From the NCBI RefSeq assembly GCF_007991515.1, contig NZ_BJYM01000001.1, forward strand, positions 124,001-188,000: a stretch of 64,000 nt of DNA, given 5' to 3'. The stretch's first letter is position 1; every line of letters begins with the position of its first letter. Of this stretch, positions 43,595-53,022 are shown piece by piece. The DNA is from Oceanobacillus sojae. GTDB lineage: Bacteria > Bacillota > Bacilli > Bacillales > Amphibacillaceae. Made by a program: the position numbers and the translations under genes. The notes under the pieces were generated by a model. It was not told where the DNA came from, searched no databases, and saw only the letters and a list, made by a program, of their open reading frames with translations.

Positions 43595-44689
43595 CTAATT
43601 AGCCTCCTCTGCTACGTATATCTTTACTTCCCCGGGATTATTTAAAACTTCTAAAACCCCTTCATTCATTGCCTCTAAATCATTTTTACCTGGAAACACC
43701 ATTACATCAGCAATCCAGTTTATTCTTGGGATAATCGCATCAATAACAAAATCATTCTCACTGATCTTTCCAGTAAAAACAATCCCGTCCACTTCTCCGT
43801 GTAACACTGTACTCATTGCTCCAACTTCTTTGGCAATCTGGTATGCCTGCGCTTCGATGACGTTTTTTGTGTGACGATCTCCCTGCATCAGTCTGGAATG
43901 GATTATAGAAGGATCTTCTGTGTGCAAATAAGCCTTTAATCCTCCATCCTGCTGTAGATGATTCCAATCAAAATCCTCCACATTAGAATATTGTTCAGAT
44001 ATATAGGCCAGGAACCCCTTTAATGGAATACTTCCTGAACGATCAATTGTAAAGGGACCCTCTCCATCAACACCATTCGTTACATCTATAATTTTGCCTG
44101 ATTGATGCGAAGCAATGGTAATTCCTCTCGCAATATGAATGGAGATAAGTTTTAAAGAATTATATGCAGCCCCAATTTGTTTAGCTGCAATTCTGCCGGC
44201 ATGCCGATGATTAAGAGAATGAAATATACTGGCTCTTTCTATTTCAGGAATACCAGTATATTTAGCTATTTTCTGCATTTCATCCACTACTGGCGGGTCA
44301 ACAATGTATGCATGTATATTTAAATTCTCAGCAATATCATAAGCAAGGATTGCTCCCAAATTAGATACATGCTCCCCATACGCGTTTGTTTTTAAATCAT
44401 AGAGCATCGCATCATTTACTTGATAAGTTCCCCCACCGATTGGACATAATAGCCCGCCCCGGCCGCATACACTTATTAAACGCGATGTATTCATTCCATC
44501 CAAATCCAGCTGTTCAAAAATGGCCTGTTTTCTGTAAGCAACCTGATCGATAAGCTGGTCAAAACGATTTAACTCATCTTCATCGTGAATAATCGTCTGC
44601 TGATATAAATGATGATTTCCTTCAAATACACCAATTTTGGTGATATACATGTCGGGGTAGATAACTAAAACACGTCCACTCTGACTCAC
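43595..44689 (-). CDS. buk: Butyrate kinase
   Basis: Acetokinase-family enzyme that in Bacillus converts (branched) acyl-phosphate plus ADP to acid plus ATP. 364 residues with the family blocks SVCGRGGLLCPIGGGTYQVN (about 69-88), ASIFHSLNHRH (about 158) and VDGEGPFTIDRSGS (about 206-219). GTG start with GGAGG six bases upstream. It lies 60 bases after bcd. Its normal partner phosphate butyryltransferase (ptb), which lies at the head of the B. subtilis operon, is absent here, so the source of acyl-phosphate is unclear. Confidence 0.95.
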   Translation of the reverse strand: MSQSGRVLVIYPDMYITKIGVFEGNHHLYQQTIIHDEDELNRFDQLIDQVAYRKQAIFEQLDLDGMNTSRLISVCGRGGLLCPIGGGTYQVNDAMLYDLKTNAYGEHVSNLGAILAYDIAENLNIHAYIVDPPVVDEMQKIAKYTGIPEIERASIFHSLNHRHAGRIAAKQIGAAYNSLKLISIHIARGITIASHQSGKIIDVTNGVDGEGPFTIDRSGSIPLKGFLAYISEQYSNVEDFDWNHLQQDGGLKAYLHTEDPSIIHSRLMQGDRHTKNVIEAQAYQIAKEVGAMSTVLHGEVDGIVFTGKISENDFVIDAIIPRINWIADVMVFPGKNDLEAMNEGVLEVLNNPGEVKIYVAEEAN

Positions 44690-44749
44690 AATACAACCTC
44701 CATCATTGCCCTTTTCATATTTCAGTACCTCATAACAAGAGGCACAATT

Positions 44750-45847
44750 TTATTGTCTATGATCTAAAATATTTCGTTCATTTATAATAAACTGGCTGCG
44801 GGAATTCTTCTTTGCCTGAATTCTTTCTTCCGCAAGACGGTCAGCTGCGATATATGTTGGTATTTGATCGCGGTTCGAAATCGCAAATACCTGCTCCAGA
44901 TTTTTGTATATGCGCTGTACATTATGTAATGCACGCTCACGATTGTAACCAATTAATTCATCAGCAACATTTATTACTCCACCAGCATTAATTACATAAT
45001 CCGGTGCATATAAGATTCCTCTTTGATGCAGGATATCACCATGCTCATGGCTTTTCAGCTGATTATTAGCAGATCCTGCAACTACCTTGGCTTTTAGTCT
45101 CGGAATTGTATTATCATTAATGGTCGCACCAAGTGCACAAGGTGCATAGATATCACAATCCACATCGTAAATATCATCTGGATCTACTGCTTTTGCGTTA
45201 AAATCATTCTGCGCGCGCTGAACTGCATTCTTATTGATATCTGTTACTATTAACTCGGCACCTTCTTCATGCAATAATTTACATAAGCTGTAAGCAACAT
45301 TTCCGACTCCTTGAACAGCAATGACTTTACCCTCTAAGGATTCTGTTCCAAAAGCTTCTTTAGCTGTTGCCTTCATTCCTTGATAAATTCCAAGTGCAGT
45401 AACCGGTGAAGGATTTCCTGCTGCTCCGCTATAAGAAGTCACTCCTGTAACATATTCTGTTTCCAGCGCAATTTGATCCATATCCGATTCATTAGTGCCT
45501 ACATCTTCAGCGGTAATATATCTGCCGCTTAAGCTTTGGATATAGCGTCCAAATGCACGGAACATTTCCGGATTCTTATCCCTTTTAGGATCTCCTATAA
45601 TGACTGTTTTTCCGCCGCCAAGATCTAAACCGGCAGCAGCATTTTTATATGTCATTCCTTTTGCCAGCCGCAGTGCATCCTCAATTGCTTCTTCCTCTGA
45701 AGCATAAGTCCACATTCTGGTTCCTCCCAGTGCCGGCCCTAACGTAGTATCATGTATTGCAATAATAGCTTTCAGTCCTGATTGTTTATCCTGACAAAAA
45801 AGCAGTTGTTCATAATCATATTTCTCCAAGTAATTAAAGATTTCCAT
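44750..45847 (-). CDS. bcd: Leucine (branched-chain amino acid) dehydrogenase
   Basis: NAD-dependent oxidative deamination of Leu, Ile and Val to the 2-oxo acids used by the BCKDH complex. 365 residues from the ATG at 45847, after GGAGGGG; an earlier in-frame start lacks a site. Substrate motif [10 protein letters not shown] (about 38-47), catalytic lysines Lys68 and Lys80 ([18 protein letters not shown]), and NAD fold [11 protein letters not shown] (about 181-191). First gene of the operon, just downstream of bkdR with a 135-base control region. Confidence 0.96.
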   Translation of the reverse strand: MEIFNYLEKYDYEQLLFCQDKQSGLKAIIAIHDTTLGPALGGTRMWTYASEEEAIEDALRLAKGMTYKNAAAGLDLGGGKTVIIGDPKRDKNPEMFRAFGRYIQSLSGRYITAEDVGTNESDMDQIALETEYVTGVTSYSGAAGNPSPVTALGIYQGMKATAKEAFGTESLEGKVIAVQGVGNVAYSLCKLLHEEGAELIVTDINKNAVQRAQNDFNAKAVDPDDIYDVDCDIYAPCALGATINDNTIPRLKAKVVAGSANNQLKSHEHGDILHQRGILYAPDYVINAGGVINVADELIGYNRERALHNVQRIYKNLEQVFAISNRDQIPTYIAADRLAEERIQAKKNSRSQFIINERNILDHRQ

Positions 45848-45960
45848 ATTTACCCCTCCTGAATAAATCACGATAAATTATTATCTAACTTATATTTATC
45901 TATAAAATTTTAAATATGCTTTAAGTCGGATGATTATCTTCATCCTCTATTTATATAAAT

Positions 45961-45976
45961 CTGCAAAATATTGCAG
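45961..45976. promoter_or_regulatory. Inverted repeat upstream of the bcd-bkd operon
   Basis: CTGCAA-N4-TTGCAG, 114-129 bases upstream of the bcd ATG, between bkdR and bcd. Candidate BkdR (or other regulator) site. I could not find a GG-N10-GC type -24/-12 element in the 135 bases before bcd. Confidence 0.35.
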
Positions 45977-45982
45977 AATATA

Positions 45983-48016
45983 TTACTCAATCCGATATTT
46001 TTCAAGCTTATAATAGAGATTGCGAACAGATATTTGTAGAACTTTTGCTGTTTTAGTCTTATTTTTATTACATTTCTGATAAACTTCCTGCAAATACATT
46101 TTTTCATAATGGTCCAGTGCTTCTTGTAATTTTAGCGGTTTCTCTGTTTCCACACTGCCTTCTGAAAATGTACTTTGCTTTGTTTGAAGTTCCGGTAAAT
46201 GAGATACTTCAATCTGTTCCTCTGTATTACCAATAAATATCATGGAATGACTTATCACATTAGCCATTTCTCTTATATTACCCGGCCAATGATATTGCAT
46301 CAGCTTATCCAGAGCTTCATCAGATATCCCCTGAACATTTTTCCCATATTCTTCATTAAGCTGATAAATAATATGTTCGACCAGTACAGGTATATCCTCT
46401 TTCCGCTCCTTTAATGATGGAATGGATATTGGCAGTTTATTAATCTGATAATAAAGATCCTCCCGAAACTTCTTATTCATAACAGCCTTCTCTAAATTAA
46501 TATTCGTCCCGGCAATAACACGGACATCAACAGAAATAGGCTTTGTTGCTCCAACAGGAATCACCTGGTTCTCTTTTAGCACACGCAGTAATTTTTCCTG
46601 AATAGTTAAGGAGAGATTACCAATCTCATCAAGAAAGATGCTCCCATTATTAGCCTGCTCAAACAAGCCTTTTCTGCCTATTAATTTCTCATCTGCTGAA
46701 CCAAACAATTCTTTCTCAAGCATTGATTCAGACAATGTTGAACAATTAACGCGGAGGAATTTATTATATTTGCGGTCACTTTCATGATGTATAGCATGAG
46801 CGAACAGCTCTTTACCAGTACCTGTTTCTCCTCTTAAAAGAACAATTGCCGGCGTCTTTGCACCTACTTTTGCCTGTTCTAAAGCAAGTTTCATTTCTGG
46901 TGAATTGCCGATAATATCATCAAACGTATACCTTGCCTCCAAATTACGGATAATCTGCCTAGCTCTTTTTAACTCTTTTGTCACAGATTGTAATTCACTG
47001 ACATCATGAAGTACACCGACACTGCCTTTCATTTTCCCTTGAACAATAACCGGTGCAACATTTACAATGACTTCTTTCCTTGCAGGGCCAACCTTCATAT
47101 GTACTCCGCGAACAGCACGGCGGGTTTTTAAAACCTTCAGATGAACACTGTCTCCTTCAGATATATCCACTGTTGCCGGTTTACCAATTACTTCATTTTC
47201 TGTTAACCCGGTTAAACGTGTATAAGCAGGATTAATAATTAAGCCATTTCCATTTTCATCAACAACACTGATAGCTTCATCAGAAGATTTAATAATTGCC
47301 TCCAGCATTGTTTTTATTTCATTTAAATCTGTATTTTCTTCTGCTAGTTGGACTACTTCTGTAATATCCTTGAAAACAGCAAAAGCTCCAACCAAATCAC
47401 CAGTTTTATTAATAATTGGTATACGTGATGCAATTACTTTCTTGCCGTTATCTAAAATTGTTTTTTGGTTTAATTCTTTTCTCTGACTTCTTAAAACATG
47501 TGACAAACGGCTGGTTTTCAACAGTTCTTTTACATGCTTCCCTATGTAGTCTCTTTCCTTTTTGCCAAGAATCTGTTCTGCCCGCCGATTTAGCAGCTGG
47601 ACCTGCTCGTCTTTATTAACAACAATCATACCGTCATTCATATGATTTAAAATTAATTCCAGGCGGTTTGCCTGTACCTTTACTTCATTCGTTAATATTG
47701 TCTTTTCATGAATTAATTCATAAATAATATTTGCTACAGATCCGGGAATAATGATTGTTTTTCTAGGAAAGAGCTCTATCATTTTTTCAAATAAATCTTC
47801 CTCGCCTGTTACATTAACGACTATATCAATATTATGGTGAATCCACTCTTTCCATTCTGTGCTTGTATGAACGTTCATCTCTTCAGCTAACTTCATGGCA
47901 GGAGCATTCGGATCCTTGTCAACAATTGCACAAATTTTCATTCGTTTTGTTTCTTTAAATAGGCGAAATAATGCTGTACCACCTTTTCCAGCGCCGACTA
48001 TCAGGATTTTCTTCAT
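45983..48016 (-). CDS. bkdR: BkdR-like bEBP-family regulator lacking the GAFTGA motif
   Basis: By position and similarity, the regulator of the bkd operon. 677 residues from the ATG at 48016 (AAGGTGG nine bases upstream): Rossmann-like N-terminal domain (KKILIVGAGKGG), two PAS domains (about 118-225 and 235-345), AAA+ domain with Walker A GETGTGKE (396-403) and Walker B SIFLDE (459-464), and a Fis-type helix-turn-helix ending VRNLYYKLEKYRIE. Odd: between ELFG (436-439) and GLFEQA (450-455) the sigma-54 contact loop GAFTGA is replaced by SADEKLIGRK. The usual second arginine finger is Gln524 (FREDLYYQIN), while Arg518 is kept. It may therefore not activate sigma-54 polymerase. Confidence 0.88.
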   Translation of the reverse strand: MKKILIVGAGKGGTALFRLFKETKRMKICAIVDKDPNAPAMKLAEEMNVHTSTEWKEWIHHNIDIVVNVTGEEDLFEKMIELFPRKTIIIPGSVANIIYELIHEKTILTNEVKVQANRLELILNHMNDGMIVVNKDEQVQLLNRRAEQILGKKERDYIGKHVKELLKTSRLSHVLRSQRKELNQKTILDNGKKVIASRIPIINKTGDLVGAFAVFKDITEVVQLAEENTDLNEIKTMLEAIIKSSDEAISVVDENGNGLIINPAYTRLTGLTENEVIGKPATVDISEGDSVHLKVLKTRRAVRGVHMKVGPARKEVIVNVAPVIVQGKMKGSVGVLHDVSELQSVTKELKRARQIIRNLEARYTFDDIIGNSPEMKLALEQAKVGAKTPAIVLLRGETGTGKELFAHAIHHESDRKYNKFLRVNCSTLSESMLEKELFGSADEKLIGRKGLFEQANNGSIFLDEIGNLSLTIQEKLLRVLKENQVIPVGATKPISVDVRVIAGTNINLEKAVMNKKFREDLYYQINKLPISIPSLKERKEDIPVLVEHIIYQLNEEYGKNVQGISDEALDKLMQYHWPGNIREMANVISHSMIFIGNTEEQIEVSHLPELQTKQSTFSEGSVETEKPLKLQEALDHYEKMYLQEVYQKCNKNKTKTAKVLQISVRNLYYKLEKYRIE

Positions 48017-48217
48017 ACTTTTCATCCACCTTGAATTTATTTGCACACTTTCATCATACGATACCATGCATAATTTAGCAAACGAATTCTATTTCTATTT
48101 TTCGACTTATTTTGATATACTTATGTCGATGTTAAAAATATAATGGAAGTACATATCAGTTTAAAAGTGCTCAATAGAAGAAGTCATTGGAAGTATTTAT
48201 AAAGGAGTTCGAGTTTT

Positions 48218-48451
48218 ATGCAAAGAAACCTCGCTCTAATCATCCTGTTTATTCCCGGGCTGATTGCAGCTTTTGGCATTAAATTAATGCGTGATACGCT
48301 TTTTAATGAGTTCTATCCTATTTTTATTTACGGAAGTATTCAATTTATTGTCGGTCTGATATTATTTGCAGGCGGATTGGTTTTTCTCGGCGGCTTTATC
48401 ATTTATAGAGACAGGAAGAAACGTAACCAGGAAAAGAAAACGCAAAGCTGA
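48218..48451 (+). CDS. yqzF: DUF2627 family membrane protein YqzF
   Basis: Small membrane protein of unknown function, conserved next to bkdR in Bacillaceae. 77 residues with two hydrophobic helices (about 5-27 and 37-62) and a basic tail RDRKKRNQEKK. AAAGGAG ribosome site. Transcribed divergently from bkdR and closed by a terminator that begins at its stop codon. Confidence 0.85.
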   Translation: MQRNLALIILFIPGLIAAFGIKLMRDTLFNEFYPIFIYGSIQFIVGLILFAGGLVFLGGFIIYRDRKKRNQEKKTQS

Positions 48452-48484
48452 AAAATTCTGTTCTATATAGAGACAGAATTTTTT
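48451..48484 (+). terminator. Terminator of yqzF
   Basis: Stem AAAAATTCTGT / ACAGAATTTTT with T-run, starting at the last base of the stop codon. Confidence 0.85.
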
Positions 48485-48806
48485 ATTTTATTGCGGCAAA
48501 TCATCAGTAAAAGCACTGCTGACTCAAGTTTCATTTATATGTAATGCAACTTTGAATTCATACTCTGAAAACATCTCAGATCATCTTTAATAATCCATTA
48601 TTAAAACTTGTTTTTTATTCCAGATTAACTGAAATTGTAATTTTAAAATTAATTTAGCGGAATGAAAGCGTTATTTTCGTCGTTTTTCTTTCTTTTTTTC
48701 GTTTTCCACTTTAATTTAACAGAAAATATGTTATATTAATAAAAATAAAAAATACCAAGTATTAAATCTTCATATTATTTTAGTAGTTTATGGAGGAAAT
48801 TTTGAA
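48485..48806 (+). other. AT-rich leader/promoter region of the aspartate kinase gene
   Basis: 322 bases without a gene. I looked for a lysine riboswitch or T-box (no specifier or antiterminator pairing seen) and found neither. A TATATT element near 48734 in a very AT-rich stretch may be a -10. A cre-like site lies upstream (listed separately). The GGAGG ribosome site is at its end. Confidence 0.4.
48663..48676 (+). promoter_or_regulatory. Candidate cre (CcpA) site
   Basis: TGAAAGCGTTATTT matches 12 of 14 positions of TGWAANCGNTNWCA with a perfect left half, 131-144 bases before the aspartate kinase start. Confidence 0.35.
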
Positions 48807-50216
48807 ATGGGGGATCATCAAATGAAAGTAGCAAAATTTGGAGGAAGTTCTGTAGCAAATGCAACACAAATTAAAAAGGTAGCGAACATAATTAAGTCAG
48901 ATCCCTCCCGAAAGGTTATTGTTGTATCTGCGCCAGGAAAACGTTTCTCCGATGATGTAAAAGTGACGGATTTGCTAATAGACCTTTGCTATGCAAAACA
49001 AAATAATCAAGATTATGAGCAGCATTTACAAAGAATCTTGGAAAGATTTCAAGAAATTATAAATGATTTAGAGCTGGGTAATGATATTTTAGAAGATATC
49101 CAGCAAACGATTGAAAAATATCTGCAATTCGATACATCGCCATTAGGACAGCTGGATGCTTTAAAATCTATTGGAGAAGACAGCTCCGCTAAAATAGTAA
49201 GTGCTTATTTACAACGGTTAGGCTTAAATGCAAGTTATGTTAATCCGAAAGAAGCAGGAATTTTTGTAAGTAATGAGCCCGGGCAGGCTCAGCTGTTACC
49301 CGAAAGCTTTTCTATTATTTATCAGCTCCGTGAACGTGATGGCGTTTCAGTAGTTCCAGGATTCTTTGGTTATTCTAAAGAAAATGATTTAGTTACCTTC
49401 TCGCGTGGCGGGTCAGATATTACAGGAGCTATTCTTGCTGCCGGTACCAAAGCAAGTTTATATGAAAATTTCACAGATGTAGATTCTGTTTTTGCGGTAA
49501 ACCCGAATTTCGTGGAAAATCCAAAGGATATTACCGTATTAACCTATAAGGAAATGCGTGAGCTTTCTTATGCAGGTTTTTCTGTTTTTCATGATGAAGC
49601 ACTTATACCTGCGTTTAAAGAGCAAATCCCAGTTTGTATTAAAAACACAAATAATCCAGATGCGCCCGGCACTATGGTCGTTGCTGAAAGAGATGCTACA
49701 GACCAATGTGTTGTCGGAATTGCAAGTGATGTCGGCTTCTGCAGTTTATATGTAAGTAAATTTTTAATGAACCGTGAAGTCGGTTTTGGCAGAAAGCTTC
49801 TGAACATTTTTGAGGACGAAGGAATCTCCTTTGAGCATGCTCCTTCAGGAATTGATGATATGTCTGTTATTTTTAGAGACCACCGGTTTACACCGGATAA
49901 AGAACAGGTGGTTATCGACAGGATCCGTAATGAATTACATGTAGATACCGTAAGTATTCATCGTGATTTAGCTGTGATTATGGTTGTTGGAGAAGGATTA
50001 GTAAATACAGTTGGTGTTGCAGCCAAAGCAACTGCCTCCTTTGCCAAGGCAGGTATTAATATCGATATGATTAACCAAGGATCTTCTGAAGTATCTATGA
50101 TGTTCGGTGTTCATGCTGTTGATTTGGAGAGAGCAATTCAATCATTGTATAAAGAATTTTTTACTGAGGATGAATCTAATTTAAAGTTTCCTTCTGTGTC
50201 AGCAAAAGGTCATTAA
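48807..50216 (+). CDS. Aspartate kinase (class III / ThrD-like)
   Basis: Phosphorylates aspartate at the entry to the Lys/Thr/Met/DAP pathway. 469 residues: kinase domain starting KVAKFGGSSVANATQ (about 6-20) with SRGGSDITGAILAAG (about 197-211) and a C-terminal pair of ACT domains (about 305-455), typical of the monofunctional threonine/lysine-sensing type (B. subtilis YclM). Two starts are possible. The ATG at 48807 has GGAGG ten bases upstream; the ATG at 48822 has GGGGG eight bases upstream and would match YclM's N-terminus. Monocistronic with a terminator. Confidence 0.92.
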   Translation: MGDHQMKVAKFGGSSVANATQIKKVANIIKSDPSRKVIVVSAPGKRFSDDVKVTDLLIDLCYAKQNNQDYEQHLQRILERFQEIINDLELGNDILEDIQQTIEKYLQFDTSPLGQLDALKSIGEDSSAKIVSAYLQRLGLNASYVNPKEAGIFVSNEPGQAQLLPESFSIIYQLRERDGVSVVPGFFGYSKENDLVTFSRGGSDITGAILAAGTKASLYENFTDVDSVFAVNPNFVENPKDITVLTYKEMRELSYAGFSVFHDEALIPAFKEQIPVCIKNTNNPDAPGTMVVAERDATDQCVVGIASDVGFCSLYVSKFLMNREVGFGRKLLNIFEDEGISFEHAPSGIDDMSVIFRDHRFTPDKEQVVIDRIRNELHVDTVSIHRDLAVIMVVGEGLVNTVGVAAKATASFAKAGINIDMINQGSSEVSMMFGVHAVDLERAIQSLYKEFFTEDESNLKFPSVSAKGH

Positions 50217-50224
50217 TAACTTTT

Positions 50225-50268
50225 AAACACCGTTTTGAGCAGATTGTCTGTTTAAAGCGGTGTTTTTT
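50225..50268 (+). terminator. Terminator of the aspartate kinase gene
   Basis: Stem AAACACCGTTT / AAAGCGGTGTTT (one bulge) followed by TTTTT, nine bases past the stop. Confidence 0.8.
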
Positions 50269-50376
50269 CTATCTCTGAACAACCTTGCTGATTCCCCCTG
50301 ATTTATGAAACAAAAAATATCGCTTCAAACATATAATACTTATCTACTGACAGGAAGGTTGTTGAATACTTGAAAA

Positions 50377-50867
50377 ATGCTTATAAGGCACCTCTTTATT
50401 TGCAATATCTTGCATGCTTTTTATCATTGTTGGACCGCTGACTATATGAATCATTTATCAAAAGCAGCTTTTCCTGGATAATTAGCAAAAAATGAAATAG
50501 AAGTAAACGAATCGTCCTTACCAGCCCATCATTGTAGCAAAACTGCTGAAATTTGGGTATATCCTCCCTCGGAAAATATTAGTGAAGTGTACTGTGTTAC
50601 CCAAAAGAAAATGAAGAACTCCCTATAGAATCTAAAAAATACGAAAACAACCATCAAAAATTGGGAGTAACGTATCTCTTTACTAACGACGGTAATGAAA
50701 ACACTATATTTAACCGCATATAATACCGAGGCGGTGGTTTAGAATTCATTTATATTACCTATCACTTTTTTGATCAAATAAAAAATCGTTTTATCATCTC
50801 CATCTCTATAGCTACACCTATTTTAGCCGGAATCTATTTTATTCTATATCGAAGGAGTAAGCGTTAG
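50377..50867 (+). pseudogene. Decayed gene for an unidentified membrane protein
   Basis: Reading the plus strand gives protein-like stretches broken by lesions. ATG at 50377, then an in-frame TAA before LAKNEIEVNESSLPAHH. A continuous segment runs to ENISEVYCVT, with a frameshift near 50590. Then YPKENEELPIESKKYENN and VTYLFTNDGNENTIFNRI, a TAA near 50721, and a clean tail GGGLEFIYITYHFFDQIKN with a membrane helix (IISISIATPILAGIYFILY) and RRSKR before TAG at 50867. So one frameshift and two stops. Family not recognised; the layout suggests an exported domain with a C-terminal anchor. The 914-base gap to glnA is otherwise empty. Confidence 0.6.
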
Positions 50868-51007
50868 TTCTTCGTTAGCGAGATGAAATAACGTTTATTT
50901 GTACGCCTTCACCAGCATTGTCCGACAGGTGAACGATGTGCGCAAACTCTGTCTCGGAACACGCTTTAGAGTCATCCTTTTTCTTATACTTCTATATTGT
51001 GCAAAAA

Positions 51008-51048
51008 AAGATACTGTGCAAGTACGAATAGTACTTGCACAGTATCTT
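51008..51048 (-). terminator. Terminator of glnR-glnA
   Basis: Perfect 18-bp stem AAGATACTGTGCAAGTAC and its complement around a 5-base loop, with a seven-base T-run on the minus strand, 83 bases past the glnA stop. Confidence 0.88.
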
Positions 51049-51130
51049 ATAATAAATATTAAATTTACAGTCATTTTTATAGAACGAGACAGATTAACTT
51101 TGCTTAAATCAACGTTCTAAGCAACACGAG

Positions 51131-52468
51131 TTAATAGTTGGTCAAATACTGCTCGCGCTCCCATGGATGCACAGTAGTTCTAAACATATCCCACTCTATA
51201 TCCTTCGCCTCAATAAAGTGTTCAAATAAATGCTCACCTAAAGAATCTACAAGCACTTCATCCTGTTCAAGCAGGTTCATTGCTTCCTTCAACGTAGACG
51301 GTAAATCTTTTACACCATTTTCTTCACGTTCTTTTTTATTCATTACATAGATATTGCGGTCAACAGACTCTGGAACTTCTAACTCTCTCTTAATACCATC
51401 CAAGCCCGAAGCCAATAGAACAGACAATGCCATATATGGGTTTGCTGTCGGATCTACACTGCGGACTTCTACTCGTGTACTTAATCCGCGGGAGCTTGGA
51501 ATACGCACAAGCGGACTGCGGTTTGAAGCTGACCATGCTACATAACAAGGCGCTTCATAGCCCGGTACTAATCGTTTATATGAGTTCACTGTCGGGTTTG
51601 TTACTGCAGTGAAGTTTGTTGCGTGTTCAATAATTCCGGCGATAAACTGATAAGCCGTTTTACTTAACTCTAATTCACCTTTTGTATCGTAGAATTTATT
51701 TTCTTTGCCATTGAAAAGAGACATGTTCACATGCATTCCAGAGCCATTCACTCCAAATAAAGGCTTCGGCATAAATGTTGCATGCAGATTATGCTTTCTG
51801 GCAATTGTTTTTACTACTAATTTAAAGGTTTGAATATCATCCGCATGCTTTATTGCATCAGAATATTTAAAATCAATTTCATGCTGTCCAGGTGCAACCT
51901 CATGATGGGATGCTTCAATCTCGAAGCCCATTTCTTCAAGCTCTAAAACAATATCACGACGGCAATTTTCGCCTAAGTCGGTTGGGGCTAAATCAAAATA
52001 GCCGCCATGGTCATTTAATTCCAATGTAGGTTCTCTATTCTCATCCAGTTTAAATAAGAAGAACTCCGGTTCTGCACCAATATTAAACGCATCAAACCCT
52101 AATTCCTCCATTTTTTCCAGGTTGCGCTTCAGGTTATAACGCGGGCAGCCTGCGAATGGAGTACCATCCGGATTATAGATGTCACAGATAAAGCGCGCCA
52201 CTTTTCCTTTTTCGGAAGTCCAAGGAAATACGATGAATGTATCCAAATCAGGGTGCAGGAGCATATCTGACTCCTCAATACGTACAAACCCTTCAATACT
52301 GGATCCATCAAAAGCCATTTTATTATCTAAGGCTTTGTTTAATTGGCTTAAAGGAATTTCAACATTTTTAATCGTCCCGAGCATATCTGTAAACTGCAGA
52401 CGGATAAAACGTACATTCTCCTTCTTAATCTGACTTATAATTTCTTCTTTGGTCAATTTCTTAGCCAT
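51131..52468 (-). CDS. glnA: Glutamine synthetase type I
   Basis: ATP-dependent synthesis of glutamine from glutamate and ammonium; in Bacillus also the nitrogen sensor that controls GlnR and TnrA when feedback inhibited. 445 residues from the ATG at 52468, which has GGAGGAG upstream; a longer in-frame start lacks a site. Beta-grasp domain with FDGSSIEGF (about 53-61), catalytic metal ligands in PEFFLFK and [16 protein letters not shown] region [15 protein letters not shown], and [12 protein letters not shown]. It lies 87 bases after glnR in the same operon. Confidence 0.97.
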   Translation of the reverse strand: MAKKLTKEEIISQIKKENVRFIRLQFTDMLGTIKNVEIPLSQLNKALDNKMAFDGSSIEGFVRIEESDMLLHPDLDTFIVFPWTSEKGKVARFICDIYNPDGTPFAGCPRYNLKRNLEKMEELGFDAFNIGAEPEFFLFKLDENREPTLELNDHGGYFDLAPTDLGENCRRDIVLELEEMGFEIEASHHEVAPGQHEIDFKYSDAIKHADDIQTFKLVVKTIARKHNLHATFMPKPLFGVNGSGMHVNMSLFNGKENKFYDTKGELELSKTAYQFIAGIIEHATNFTAVTNPTVNSYKRLVPGYEAPCYVAWSASNRSPLVRIPSSRGLSTRVEVRSVDPTANPYMALSVLLASGLDGIKRELEVPESVDRNIYVMNKKEREENGVKDLPSTLKEAMNLLEQDEVLVDSLGEHLFEHFIEAKDIEWDMFRTTVHPWEREQYLTNY

Positions 52469-52555
52469 TTGTTCTCCTCCTAAAAATCTTTGATAATATG
52501 AAAAGAAAGTCTTCACTACATTGGATGTGCAGTCAGAAATCTTTTTAACCTGATA

Positions 52556-52963
52556 CTAGCGTTTCACAAAAAAACGTGCTAATTCCCCTTGTCTCATACT
52601 TGCTTTTCCGTATCTGCCTGCTTCATTTAATTCGTTCTTTAAAATTCCTCTAAGCTCTTCATCGGTCAGATTAGCTGGAGTTTTTTTCTTTTTCTCCGGG
52701 ACTGCCTCCAGAATTTCTTTTTTCTCTTCATCCAGCAGAAGCTTAATTCCAGCCATATTTAATCCTTTGTCTAAGAGATCTTTGATTTGAAGCAGCCTGT
52801 CTACATCATTAAATGAAAATAGACGCTGATTTCCTTTTGTCCGCTCTGGAGCGATTAAATCATTTGCTTCATAATAACGAATTTGTCTTGCAGTCAGTTC
52901 GGTTAATTTCATTACTATTCCTATAGAGAATAAGGGCATTGAACGACGATCCATATCATTCAA
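52556..52963 (-). CDS. glnR: Glutamine synthetase repressor GlnR (MerR family)
   Basis: Repressor of glnRA and other nitrogen genes under nitrogen excess. 135 residues: RRSMPLFSIGIVMKLTELTARQIRYYEANDL near the N-terminus matches B. subtilis GlnR, with MerR helix-turn-helix and a C-terminal autoinhibitory tail ending RQGELARFF. It appears to start at a TTG (52963), with GGGGG seven bases upstream; the next ATG (52954) is too far from the site and would remove residues conserved in the family. Autoregulated through two operators upstream. Confidence 0.95.
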   Translation of the reverse strand: MNDMDRRSMPLFSIGIVMKLTELTARQIRYYEANDLIAPERTKGNQRLFSFNDVDRLLQIKDLLDKGLNMAGIKLLLDEEKKEILEAVPEKKKKTPANLTDEELRGILKNELNEAGRYGKASMRQGELARFFVKR

Positions 52964-52993
52964 AAGATGACCCCCTTCTTTGTTAATGTGTTC

Positions 52994-53022
52994 AGTATAT
53001 AATATGTCAGATTTAATGTCAA
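52994..53022 (-). promoter_or_regulatory. Sigma-A promoter of glnRA
   Basis: Perfect TTGACA (53017-53022), 17-base spacer, TATACT (52994-52999) on the minus strand, 31 bases before the glnR start. Confidence 0.82.

Noticed and set aside
45983-46982. BkdR motif loss explained by a frameshift
   Set aside because: The frame is continuous on both sides of the altered loop, with intact Walker B, sensor and helix-turn-helix regions, so the substitution is not a local frameshift.
48485-48806. Lysine riboswitch or T-box leader before the aspartate kinase gene
   Set aside because: No conserved riboswitch core, T-box motif or terminator/antiterminator pair seen; only AT-rich sequence and a cre-like site.
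50899-51120. Possible 73-codon plus-strand gene upstream of the glnA terminator
   Set aside because: It runs through the perfect terminator stem and has no ribosome site.
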